From: UBA2137 sp963740205 | Lineage (GTDB): Bacteria > Pseudomonadota > Alphaproteobacteria > Micavibrionales > Micavibrionaceae | DNA length: 64,000 nt | Assembly (NCBI GenBank): GCA_963740205.1 | Contig: CAVUDD010000002.1 | Location: 558,001-622,000 of the forward strand | Reading direction: 5' to 3' | Part shown: one piece after another, positions 20,186 through 28,170 of the stretch | Position numbering within the stretch: position 1 is the stretch's first letter | Layout: every line of letters begins with the position of its first letter | Made by a program: the position numbers and the translations under genes | The notes under the pieces: model-generated | Databases searched by the model: none | What the model saw: the letters and a program-made list of their open reading frames with translations, nothing else | Told to the model about the DNA's origin: nothing

Positions 20186-21120
20186 TAGAATTCACCTATT
20201 TTCAATCCCATAAATCCTACACCATTCGTACTGACTTCCGATTGGAAAGTTGCAGTGCCGCTCATGCCCGGCAGTAATTCCTCTTCATAAGAGCCGATTT
20301 GAGCAACCACTCGCACACTTTGAGTTATTGGATCAACTTCCCCATGAATACGTATAACCTTTGCTGAATACGATGTATCACTTTCTACAACATAAATGTT
20401 GACATCTGTTCCAATATTAATCCATCTCAACCAAACAGAGGGCACAAGTAGCTCAGCTTGAAGTGGATCAGAAGAGCTAATTTCCATTAAAACTCGGCCT
20501 GATTTTGTGCCTTCGTAATTGCTCGCCATTTTCTTTTGAACGCGGCCGTCAAAAGGAGCAACAATCGTACACATATCAAGTCGTGCCTTTGCTTGATCTA
20601 ACAAAGCACGTTCTTGCTTATTTGTCTCAGACATAGAAACAAATTCAACCTCTGAAACATTGTCTAATTTTTTGAGTCTTTGAAAAGCAGTCAATTGTCT
20701 ATTAGAAGATCTCACGCGTGCTTCAGATTCTCTTACCTTTGCACTTTCAAAATCACATTTATATTTAACTAAAACATCACCTTTTTTAAACATATCCCCG
20801 CTTTCGAAAGGTAATTTCTCTAAAACTCCATCAAGAGTTGCTGATATAACCACATTTTTAAAGGGTGTTAGAACGGTCTGAACAACTAACTCTTCTTCAT
20901 CCACCTCATTTGGAACTTCGGATGGAGGCTCTTCCAATACAACTTCAGCTTCCATTTTTTTATTTTCTGAACTGCTCGTATCTATTTGAGCGACTTGCTG
21001 TCTCTTATCATCAATTGCGCGAGCATTGCCTGGTTTTGAGTATAGCAACAGGTTGGAGCTCACGCATATCACAAGCATAAGCACACACATACAGGAGAGT
21101 GTTTTAATCAATTTCTTCAT
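20185..21120 (-). CDS. Periplasmic adaptor (RND/HlyD-like membrane-fusion protein)
   Basis: The 311-residue protein starts with an uncleaved anchor or signal (LSCMCVLMLVICVSSNLLLY), followed by an acidic linker. It then has the typical adaptor order: beta/lipoyl half (VLEKLPFESGDMFKKGDVLVKY), a short alpha-hairpin (about 130-180), the second lipoyl half (ARLDMCTIVAPFDGRV), and beta-barrel (ELLVPSVWLRWINIGTDVNIYV) with a closing EELLPGMSGTATF. This resembles MexA/AcrA-type adaptors more than HlyD. Its ATG overlaps the TolC stop as ATGA. Together with the next two genes it supplies the periplasmic ring of the proposed envelope complex; no RND pump gene is nearby. Confidence 0.87.
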   Translation of the reverse strand: MKKLIKTLSCMCVLMLVICVSSNLLLYSKPGNARAIDDKRQQVAQIDTSSSENKKMEAEVVLEEPPSEVPNEVDEEELVVQTVLTPFKNVVISATLDGVLEKLPFESGDMFKKGDVLVKYKCDFESAKVRESEARVRSSNRQLTAFQRLKKLDNVSEVEFVSMSETNKQERALLDQAKARLDMCTIVAPFDGRVQKKMASNYEGTKSGRVLMEISSSDPLQAELLVPSVWLRWINIGTDVNIYVVESDTSYSAKVIRIHGEVDPITQSVRVVAQIGSYEEELLPGMSGTATFQSEVSTNGVGFMGLKIGEF

Positions 21121-22572
21121 TGTGGGGCGTCCATGATTTGGGACAAGTGAGAACCGGAAAGTGACATTCCGAACTTATTTATATCATAGCCTAGCGTATT
21201 CATAAAGCGAGCATATGCAGACTGTGCCTGAACATATCTTTGAAATCTTTCTATACGAGCAACCTCAAAACTTAAAATCTGACTCACATTATCAACTCCG
21301 TTCAATATCCCTACATCTCTGTAAGATTGGGATCTGTTAAAAGCTTTTTGTGATGTTTTGAATATTTGAGTTTGATCAATATAATCCTGATAGCTCTGAT
21401 CATAGATCGATTTTGCAATATAAGTCTGGGTTAAGACTGCAGCTACAAGGGCTTTTCTTCTTGAATTAGCTACATCAATCTCTCGTTGTGCTTTTTGATA
21501 ACGAAACGGTAAAGTAAGTATTCTTGTAATATTTTGTGTCAAAGAGGCTGTAAATCCAACCCATTCTTGATTCTCTAAGAAGCTATTACTATCAGTATTA
21601 TAATTTACGATCAGATCTAAACCTGGAATGGTTTCCAACACAGAAGAAACCAACCCTCTTTTTGAAATTTGTAACTCTAATAATTCTTCTTTAATTTCTG
21701 GACGATTGCTCAGGGATTCATCGACATATTTCTCTACGCTCAAACTTGCGCTTGGGATGTTATTTTTGTTAAGCCAATCATCATCAACTTTAATATAAAT
21801 ATTTTGATTTAAAGGTATTGATAACAGTGTTTTAAGCTCATATTCCGATAACTTTAGCTGGTTATAAGCATCTTGCAGGTTTTGTTTTTTACTTAATATT
21901 TCAGTTTTTAATGATAGCAATCTATCAAGAGGAAGATCGCCATTCTGTTCTGCTACATCCAGACTTTCTAATCTGTCATCAGCTTGCCTAATTGCGGACT
22001 CCACATCCGGGCGAATTTTCTGGTAAGACGCAGCACGCCAAAATGCTGAATAGACATCCATAACGATGTTTTGTCTTACTTTTCTAAGGCGTTGCTCAGA
22101 TATAGCCGCCCGATTTACTGCAGATTTTGATTGGTAGATATTAATAGCAGAGTCTAGAACGGCCCAGTTAGCTTCCAATAAATTAGTACGTCGCGTTCGA
22201 TCCGTAGAAATAGAAGATTCTAAGGATTGAACTCCAGTATTGGCCGAAATACTACTAGATGCCTGTTCATTATTACGGGTTATATAGTCTCTTTTTGCAG
22301 TGATTGTTGGCAAAGAATTTAGATACTGCAAGTTTGCATCACTCAAAGAAACCGCGTAATCATCTTCGGCTATTCGTGACATCCAAATTATACCTAAGTC
22401 CGCGTTCAATAGCGTCGTAAATAGTTAATTCAGACACATTTTCAGTCGCGTATATGTTTTGCAGGTCATTTTGAATGATCTGATTCGCACGTTGCTCACC
22501 CACATCTGAACAACCAACTAACATTATGATTACTAATGCAAAAATGCACTTACAAAGCTTACAATTAAACAA
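21117..22572 (-). CDS. TolC-like outer-membrane lipoprotein (frameshifted)
   Basis: The gene reads as one product of about 484 residues once an extra base near 22378-22386 is skipped. Upstream of it lie a lipoprotein signal with lipobox LVGC (Cys21) and the TolC N-terminal motif ELTIYDAIERGLRYNLD. Downstream the other frame continues SRIAEDDYAVSLSDANL and the rest of the outer-membrane factor, with two helical repeats and ENQEWVGFTASLTQNI. I choose the TTG at 22572 because AGAGGA lies seven bases upstream and the signal peptide then has normal length. Family members form trimeric channels through the outer membrane. It is the first gene of the cargo operon. The frameshift may be a sequencing error, as other genes in the window show the same defect. 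Confidence 0.83.
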
Positions 22573-22729
22573 GGACAAATCCTCTGAATAGGGGTTTGCA
22601 TAGAATACCACCTATAAGAGTACCCTAATTATGAATAACTGTGAATATCCTGTGGAAAAGATTGGGCTTTAGTGGCATAAATACCACGTTGTTAGTTACC
22701 CCGCCTTTTTTAAAAGATGTTTTCTCTTG

Positions 22730-22756
22730 TAGCCAGGGAATTGGTTCCCGCGGCTA
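22730..22756. other. Imperfect hairpin upstream of the tolC-like operon
   Basis: TAGCC-A-GGGAA-TTGG-TTCCC-GC-GGCTA forms a 10-bp two-part stem with a small asymmetric bulge. No T-run follows on either strand, so it is a poor intrinsic terminator. It lies about 160 bases before the tolC start in the 317-base gap 22573-22889, where I see no other gene. It could be an operator or a structured 5' leader. Confidence 0.4.
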
Positions 22757-22889
22757 GCGGTACAACGTATTCACAGCGAGTGTTATTGTATTTCGTTGTT
22801 TCCCCGACATAAGAAAGCAAAATCACATAATGCGCATATTTACATCAGAAGTATATATTTTAAAAGATATTTATTGGACTAACTAAGCA

Positions 22890-23153
22890 CTAAAAAACTT
22901 CATTAAGTGTTGATTTGTAGGCTTTAATCATTTTACTAAGTTGTTTTCTTTCTGCAATTGCTTCTTTGGTGTAGAAACCCGACTTAAGTGCATTTTTATT
23001 ACCTCTAGGGGCTCCACTACCTTCCGCTCCGCCGTGCATTCTACACCTCCCTTTACCTTTAACCACAGGCGCTTTACAGGCAGTTCCTTTGCGTGTTTTA
23101 GCACCACAACGCTTGCTGCTCAGCATAGGCTCTGTGTTGCGTTCATGCCCCAT
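22890..23153 (-). CDS. Small HGG-motif protein (87 aa)
   Basis: The 87-residue protein carries a cluster KRCGAKTRKGTACKAPVV, then GRCRMHGGAEGSGAPRGNKNAL and KSGFYTKEAIAERKQL. The C..C...C..HGG pattern with GxxRGNxNALK is a recurrent small-protein family in proteobacteria and phages (HGG-motif, sometimes called phage-terminase-small-subunit-like); its function is not established to my knowledge. I choose ATG 23153, inside the last codons of the preceding gene, which suggests translational coupling. The pair lies close to the right attachment site and points the same way as the cargo operon. Confidence 0.75.
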   Translation of the reverse strand: MGHERNTEPMLSSKRCGAKTRKGTACKAPVVKGKGRCRMHGGAEGSGAPRGNKNALKSGFYTKEAIAERKQLSKMIKAYKSTLNEVF

Positions 23154-23652
23154 CTTTTCTTTTGTTTCTTGACGTACTTTTGACTTGACCAACAATCGCT
23201 TGACCACCTGGCTCAACATTCACATGCTCAATAACCATTTTCTGGTCACCCTTGCCTCTTTGCTTGTTTAGTACTTTTACTTGGTCCATATAAAGTCTGA
23301 GCAGCTTCTCTGCATGTTTAAGGGACAAGTTTCGACCTTCAAAAGTTTGCTTTGAAATAGCTGCGCGTCTAAGACAGTCCATCGCGGCTTGGTGTGTGCT
23401 TGCCATTTGGACAGCTAGCATTCCTTCAACACCATCTTGCGGTGCTATTTGTCTCAAAGTTTCAATAGCAGCATTGAATTTCATTGTTTTAGCTTCTTCA
23501 GATGTACCTTCTGGCAACCACATACTACTAATGAGGTCATTGAACAGCATATTCATAAAGTCCGTATCACTGGAGCCAACTAAATCTCTAGCGGATGCTT
23601 TTGATTGAATAACATTTTTTTCTTTATTTTCTAAACTAGTATTTTTACCCAT
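23143..23652 (-). CDS. Conserved hypothetical protein paired with HGG protein (169 aa)
   Basis: The 169-residue soluble protein has an acidic first half (DTDFMNMLFNDLISSMWLP), a central helix-rich region (AAIETLRQIAPQDGVEGMLAVQMASTH) and a basic tail after GQAIVG. The segment MLAVQMASTHQAAMDCLRRA followed by R..SLKHAEKLLRLYMDQV is familiar from alphaproteobacterial hypothetical proteins found directly before HGG-motif genes. I know of no assigned function; phage or DNA-packaging ancestry is possible. I prefer the ATG at 23652 over the upstream TTG at 23658. The downstream gene overlaps its 3' end by 11 bases. Confidence 0.72.
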   Translation of the reverse strand: MGKNTSLENKEKNVIQSKASARDLVGSSDTDFMNMLFNDLISSMWLPEGTSEEAKTMKFNAAIETLRQIAPQDGVEGMLAVQMASTHQAAMDCLRRAAISKQTFEGRNLSLKHAEKLLRLYMDQVKVLNKQRGKGDQKMVIEHVNVEPGGQAIVGQVKSTSRNKRKDGA

Positions 23653-23658
23653 GGCCAA

Positions 23659-23971
23659 AACCCAAATAAAGTGACTTTTAAGTGAATTATACTAACACAT
23701 TATAGGATAATTGGCGACCCAGAATATATACTTTGCATAGGGTTGTTTTTCATTTTTTATAATTTACTACCCCCCTATATATCTATCTTCATAAATGGGA
23801 TATCCGCATATCGGTACTTGCGTGCCCCCGCAACCAATTATCTTAATTTCTTAAAAATAAATACTTAATTGCTAGTCATCCGATCTGACATTGGCGATGG
23901 GCTCAGGTCATATACGCCGCCTAAAATTGCACCTGGCAGCTTAAACAATATTCAAGTAAGATTCTCTCAAG
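23659..23971. other. Gene-free junction holding the right end of the island
   Basis: This stretch of about 310 bases contains the right attachment repeat at 23823-23836, preceded by an AT-rich tract and CCCCCCTATATATC. After the repeat comes chromosome-like sequence leading to the GNAT gene. I find no ORF with a ribosome-binding site, and no tRNA beyond the 14-base remnant. Confidence 0.6.
23823..23836 (+). repeat. Right attachment repeat (attR core)
   Basis: TGCCCCCGCAACCA is an exact copy, in the same orientation, of the tRNA-fMet 3' end at 2078-2091. No other tRNA sequence surrounds it, as expected for the distal end of an element integrated in a tRNA gene. Confidence 0.82.
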
Positions 23972-24535
23972 ATGGATACTGAGACATTGTTTAAACTTGT
24001 TGCGCCTAATCCGGACTTGTTGCCTTCTTACTTAGAGGCAGTAGAGGAGGGGTTTAAAAATATGCAACTTGGCTTTGGTAATGATTCCGTAGAAATTATC
24101 AAAGAAGACCCTGTTGCCTATATTTCAAAGCTCAATACTGCCCCTGAGTTTTCATTCAAACTTAATAACGGCAAAGAGTTAAAAATTACCAATCATGAAA
24201 TATGTTGGATTACAAATGGCCATGAATTTATCGGGTCGCTCGTCCTACGTTATAAGGGTGACAAAGAATTGTTAGAAAGATATGCAGGATACAGAGGGCT
24301 AGCTATACGCCCCTCTCTGCGTGGAAAAGGCTATGGCAAGAAGGTCTGGCAAGACACATTGGAAGTTGTTGTTGAGAAATTTAAGTCACGCGGTTTCGAT
24401 AACATTCTTATTACTTGTGATATTGATAATCCTGCCTCCTCGCATTTGATAGAAATCAATGGAGGAAAGTTAATAGAGAGATGTGACGACGTTCTAGGTC
24501 AAGGGCCAAACCTCATATATAGTCTTAAATTTTAG
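23972..24535 (+). CDS. GNAT-family N-acetyltransferase
   Basis: The 187-residue protein contains the acetyl-CoA pyrophosphate-binding motif RPSLRGKGYGKKVW (about residues 111-124), after a beta strand RGLAI. The GNAT C-terminal pattern follows (ITCDIDNPASSHLIEINGGKLI), with the N..S...IE..GG signature of small-molecule or protein acetyltransferases related to RimJ/AAC(6'). Substrate is unknown. It is the first chromosomal gene right of the island, has no clear ribosome-binding site at the chosen ATG, and stands alone on the plus strand. Confidence 0.85.
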   Translation: MDTETLFKLVAPNPDLLPSYLEAVEEGFKNMQLGFGNDSVEIIKEDPVAYISKLNTAPEFSFKLNNGKELKITNHEICWITNGHEFIGSLVLRYKGDKELLERYAGYRGLAIRPSLRGKGYGKKVWQDTLEVVVEKFKSRGFDNILITCDIDNPASSHLIEINGGKLIERCDDVLGQGPNLIYSLKF

Positions 24536-24612
24536 CCAACTCTCCGACTTTAATCCTTTTTTCATAATATTATTTTATGCTTTAGCCTGAACAATAAGCA
24601 TGAGGAAACATT

Positions 24613-25521
24613 ATGGGTACGGAAACCTCTGTATTGGAAGGTATCAGGCTTGGTGCGGAAATGGCTGGCCAAGATGACATTGCCACTGGCGCACACATTG
24701 CGTCCGAGGTTGCATGGCGAGTTCTTAATGTCCCCTCTGCTATTTCTGATTTAGTTACCGATGGGTTGCGCGAGCTCATTTTGCCCAATGACCTCAAAAG
24801 CGGTCCACTTGCCAATGATGTCGCACTTTATCATGGGGGGTTGCATAGTCCTGATATTCAATTTGCAGGTATTGGCCTTTCCTATGAAGATATAGGTGCC
24901 TTTGCCGCCGAGCGTCTTTTGCCCGCAAGTTTTCTTATTGGCGACGCCCGCAAAGTTCTTGATACCAGACATGTCGTTAGCGATCACAAGGATATGATTA
25001 GTGAGTTAGCCGAGAGAAATGTCCCAGGATTTGTGCATGGATATATGCGGGATTACAATGGCGATATAAACGAGTTTTTTGCTCAGGTCTCACTTGATGG
25101 AGAAAGCGTTGTTACCTATGTCGATGATTATGACGGCCCCGACCCTTCCAATATACGCCCCAATGACATGTGGTTGCGTGACACAATTGAAGGTGAGGCT
25201 CGCGGTCAGTTGACGGATTGGGTTTCACGCACACAACAAGATGCACTTGAGCGACTTGATGCTGACGGTATTGCGCTTTCCGAAGGTGAGCGAGCCATTG
25301 TCATCAATACGGCGGTCAGTACAGCCTATCAACAAATGAAGGGCACTGCGATTATAGATACTCTTAGAGAAAGAGGGATTGATTTGCAGGTTGGCACAAA
25401 TGACGTTGCACAAGCACCTTCAAGTAATGGCACACCTGAAAACTTGCTTGACCAAGTCAACGACGACACAGATTTCCAAACTGCCTTTAGGGATTTAAAT
25501 TCGCCCGCCCCATCACTTTAG
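24613..25521 (+). CDS. Unrecognised protein (302 aa)
   Basis: A good GAGGAAA ribosome-binding site precedes the ATG. The 302-residue product has no signal peptide, no clear transmembrane segment and no motif I recognise. It is acidic, helix-rich at both ends, and has a centre containing VPGFVHGYMRDYNGDINEFFAQVSL and TYVDDYDGPDPSN that could be a small beta domain. The C-terminal 40 residues are low-complexity polar sequence. Neighbours are a GNAT gene and cspA; no operon is implied. It may be an orphan or a lineage-specific gene. Confidence 0.75.
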   Translation: MGTETSVLEGIRLGAEMAGQDDIATGAHIASEVAWRVLNVPSAISDLVTDGLRELILPNDLKSGPLANDVALYHGGLHSPDIQFAGIGLSYEDIGAFAAERLLPASFLIGDARKVLDTRHVVSDHKDMISELAERNVPGFVHGYMRDYNGDINEFFAQVSLDGESVVTYVDDYDGPDPSNIRPNDMWLRDTIEGEARGQLTDWVSRTQQDALERLDADGIALSEGERAIVINTAVSTAYQQMKGTAIIDTLRERGIDLQVGTNDVAQAPSSNGTPENLLDQVNDDTDFQTAFRDLNSPAPSL

Positions 25522-25673
25522 ATGATTTGCGAATTTTATTGACTTCACCCCTCAAAATATGTTTATTACGCATAGGTTTGATTTATGTAGTTTCACGGTT
25601 TCCTTCGATTTATTTCCAAGCAGTTCGTTTTAGCTCGACCCAAATGACAATAAAGTCATTATCAGACTAAAGG

Positions 25674-25695
25674 CCTCTCACGCGGTTGTGCGAGG
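25674..25695 (+). promoter_or_regulatory. Hairpin in the cspA 5' leader
   Basis: CCTC-T-CAC-GCGGTT-GTG-C-GAGG can fold into a 7-bp stem 36 bases before the cspA start, within a gene-free 209-base leader region. Long structured leaders that act as cold sensors are known for cspA mRNAs; that this hairpin does so is inference. Confidence 0.45.
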
Positions 25696-25730
25696 TTTAA
25701 TACCGAAACTTGCTAAAAAGGAGATTTCTC

Positions 25731-25937
25731 ATGGCAACAGGTACAGTAAAATGGTTTAACCCTTCAAAAGGCTTTGGCTTTATCGAGCCTTCAACTGGTG
25801 GCGGAGATGTATTCGTACATATTAGTGCTGTTGAAAAAGCCGGTCTTCGTGGTCTAAACGAAGGTCAGAAGATCGAATACGATGTTCAAGAAGAAAAAGG
25901 CAAGCAATCAGCTTGTAATCTTAAAGAAGCCGCGTAA
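25731..25937 (+). CDS. cspA: Cold-shock protein CspA family
   Basis: The 68-residue product is a single cold-shock domain. It begins MATGTVKWFNPSKGFGFI (RNP1-like KGFGFI) and contains DVFVHISAVE (RNP2), then LNEGQKIEYDVQEEKGKQSACNL. Such proteins bind single-stranded RNA and act as RNA chaperones. The ATG at 25731 is chosen over an in-frame upstream ATG because AAAAAGGAG lies directly before it and the family starts here. A long leader with a hairpin and a strong terminator bracket the gene as a single transcript. Confidence 0.97.
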   Translation: MATGTVKWFNPSKGFGFIEPSTGGGDVFVHISAVEKAGLRGLNEGQKIEYDVQEEKGKQSACNLKEAA

Positions 25938-25957
25938 TTAGCTGCTCTTAGAGTTTC

Positions 25958-25992
25958 AAAAGGGGTGTGGGCATTTGCTCTCACCCCTTTTT
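25958..25992 (+). terminator. Rho-independent terminator after cspA
   Basis: AAAAGGGGTG and CACCCCTTTT form a 10-bp stem around a 14-base loop, followed by a T. The A-run on the other arm means it can also serve the convergent dienelactone-hydrolase-like gene. Confidence 0.85.
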
Positions 25993-26003
25993 CATGCCTT
26001 TAA

Positions 26004-26775
26004 TTATTCCCCGAATAACTCTTTAAAGAATTCAAGAGTATAAGCCCAGCTACGCTTGTCGGCTTTCTCATTATAGGCAACTCCAGTGGAAGCATCATCG
26101 CCAGAGGCCTTTTCAGTAAAGGCGTGAACAGCATCCGCATAAGATATAAATTGCCAATCGGCGTTGGATGTTTTCATCTCTTCCTTGAACGTTGCCACCT
26201 CGTCATCCTTTACATACGGGTCAACCGCGCCGTGATGAACAAATACGGATGATTTAATATCTCCCTTTCCTGCCGCTGCCTTGGTTGCAAGTCCGCCATG
26301 GAAACTTACGACACCGTCAATGTCCGCGCCTGAGCGCGCAAGCTCAAGCACCATAGTCCCGCCAAAGCAATAGCCCATAGCTGCGATTTTATCCTTATCG
26401 ACTTGCGGGAGTGATCTTGCATATTCAAGCGCCGCATTCATACGCCCACGCGCAAGTACAGGATCATCCTTATAAATAGTGGAACTCCTTAGCGGCCAGC
26501 TCAACAGTTTCTGGGCGAACGCCCTGCCCATACACATCAACCGCAAAGGCCACATAGCCCAAATCCGCCAACATGTCGGCACGTTGCTTTTCATACTCAC
26601 CAAGCCCCTTCCATTGATGGGCAACCAAAACGGTCGGATATGGCCCCTCACCTGCCTTAGGTGTCGCAACATAACCCTCAAGCGTTGTGCCGTCATGGGT
26701 ATAGGCCACGACCTCCCCCGCCATTGCCGGGGTTGCCAAAAGGAACAGGAATAGACTTGGTAGAATATGTTTCAT
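26004..26775 (-). CDS. Dienelactone hydrolase family protein, secreted (frameshifted)
   Basis: Read across an extra base near 26472-26479, this is a 256-residue alpha/beta hydrolase. It starts with a cleavable signal peptide (ILPSLFLFLLATPAMAGE), then VATPKAGEGPYPTVLVAHQWKG and FAVDVYGQGVRPET. After the shift it continues YKDDPVLARGRMNAALEYA, GYCFGG with the nucleophilic Cys, DPYVKDDE with the catalytic Asp and DAVHAF with the catalytic His. DLH enzymes hydrolyse lactones or esters; the true substrate is unknown. The protein is periplasmic. The downstream fragment alone would lack the signal and oxyanion part. The break is one extra base in a TTT run and may be an assembly error. Confidence 0.85.
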
Positions 26776-27028
26776 TGTTTTCTCTCTCTTGAATACTGGG
26801 ATTTGTATGGCATAAAATTTAGGTCAAATTTCAAAATTTCAATCATATGTATCGTGCTTAATACTTTGGAACAGCGCCGAGTCTTTGTCCAGAGAGTTCT
26901 AGGGTAAGAGGCTCGCATTGTTCGAATTATACGATCTATACCCTGCCTTATACGATGGTATGCCCGTCTCGTTTTTAAATAAAAATCTGCCTATCGTGGA
27001 AACACAAATTCCATGTAAAGGAGAAATG

Positions 27029-27460
27029 ATGGTGCAAACTATTGAAATTTTATTGGTCGAGGATAATGAGGGTGATGTGTTTTTAACAAAACGTGCCTTT
27101 GAAAAGGCAAAAATCGCCAACAATATTCAGGTAGCAAATGATGGCGAGATTGCCCTTGATATGTTGACACGCAAATCCGGTTACGAGGGCAGTACAAGAC
27201 CGCATATTGTTTTACTGGACATTAATCTACCTAAAAAGGACGGTACACAGGTCTTAAGCGAGATACGCAACAACCCAGATTTGAAGCGCATTCCCGTGGT
27301 TATATTAACCAGTTCACAAGCAGAACGAGATGTTTTGAAAACCTATGATCTGGCCGCCAACAGCTACATTATCAAACCTCTCACACTTAACAAATTCAAT
27401 GATATCGTCAGCGCTATAGAGAATTTCTGGTTCAATATCGTCATTTTACCTCCAAAGTAG
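27029..27460 (+). CDS. Single-domain response regulator (Rcp1-like)
   Basis: The 143-residue receiver domain has the acidic pair E11 D12 in ILLVEDNEGD, the phospho-acceptor D64 in VLLDINLPKKDG, the switch threonine in VVILTSSQAE and the conserved lysine in YIIKPL. There is no output domain. The VEDNEGDV and D.NLPKKDG patterns match the Rcp1/CheY-like group that partners phytochrome-type kinases. I choose the ATG at 27029, preceded by AAAGGAG; 27026 and GTG 27032 are alternatives. A histidine kinase follows after eight bases and is almost certainly cotranscribed. Confidence 0.9.
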   Translation: MVQTIEILLVEDNEGDVFLTKRAFEKAKIANNIQVANDGEIALDMLTRKSGYEGSTRPHIVLLDINLPKKDGTQVLSEIRNNPDLKRIPVVILTSSQAERDVLKTYDLAANSYIIKPLTLNKFNDIVSAIENFWFNIVILPPK

Positions 27461-27467
27461 GTCTCGC

Positions 27468-28169
27468 ATGCATCAAAAACAGGATTATTACGCAATTCAA
27501 AAGGATTACGAGGATTTCGTTTATATTGTTTCCCACGATTTCAAGACGCCTTTGCGACACCTTAAGGAATTTACAAATCTTTTTCTGGAGTCCGCGCAGG
27601 ATAATCTACTGCCCGAGCAGGAAACCTATGCCAAATTTTTGCGTCAATCATTGACTACGCTTGATAAAATGCAGTCCGCTCTGCTTACTTATTCAAGATT
27701 ACGAACCCATGCCGAGGAAAATGTGCCTGTTGCAATCAATGATTTATTGCATGAAGTATTGGATGAACTTTCGCAGCGTAGTCACGAGTGTAGATCCTGT
27801 GTCGAGTTTGGTGTTTTGCCCGTTGTAAGCGCAGAAAGAAATCAGCTTTACGTATTATTCACACAGCTTATTGAAAATGCACTTTTGTATAAAAAAGATG
27901 GTATTCAACCTAAAATACGCATAACGCATGAAAACAAAGCGGGTTTAGACCAGTTTTGTATTAGCGATAACGGCATGGGGATCCATTCGGATTACCACAA
28001 GGATGTATTCAAATTGTTTAGACGACTTCATGCGCCCGGATCATATGGTGACGGCGTTGGCGTTGGACTAACATTTGCCAAGAAAATTGTAGAGCGCAAT
28101 GGCGGAGAAATTTGGATTGAATCAAAACTGCTTCAGGGTACAAAAGTCTATTTCACCATCCCAAGATGA
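27468..28169 (+). CDS. Cytoplasmic histidine kinase lacking a sensor domain
   Basis: The 233-residue protein consists of a HisKA dimerisation domain with H23 in VSHDFKTPLR and a HATPase domain with N-box ENALLY, G1 box DNGMGI and G2 region GDGVGVGLTFAKKIVERNGGEIW. No transmembrane, PAS or GAF segment precedes the kinase core. The H-box type matches phytochrome-like kinases that pair with Rcp1-like receivers, and the preceding gene encodes one. Input must come from a partner protein or from the receiver itself. It is convergent with the aldehyde dehydrogenase, one base apart. Confidence 0.92.
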   Translation: MHQKQDYYAIQKDYEDFVYIVSHDFKTPLRHLKEFTNLFLESAQDNLLPEQETYAKFLRQSLTTLDKMQSALLTYSRLRTHAEENVPVAINDLLHEVLDELSQRSHECRSCVEFGVLPVVSAERNQLYVLFTQLIENALLYKKDGIQPKIRITHENKAGLDQFCISDNGMGIHSDYHKDVFKLFRRLHAPGSYGDGVGVGLTFAKKIVERNGGEIWIESKLLQGTKVYFTIPR

Positions 28170-28170
28170 T

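Noticed and set aside
22730..22756. Intrinsic terminator
   Set aside because: No T-run follows the stem on either strand; I list it as an unassigned hairpin.
26004..26696. Separate short gene for the C-terminal part of the dienelactone hydrolase
   Set aside because: Its N-terminal part is out-of-frame translation; a one-base correction joins it to the upstream signal-peptide fragment.
26865..26910. EcfG-type general stress promoter before the response regulator (GGAAC present)
   Set aside because: No CGTT lies at the required 16-17 base distance.
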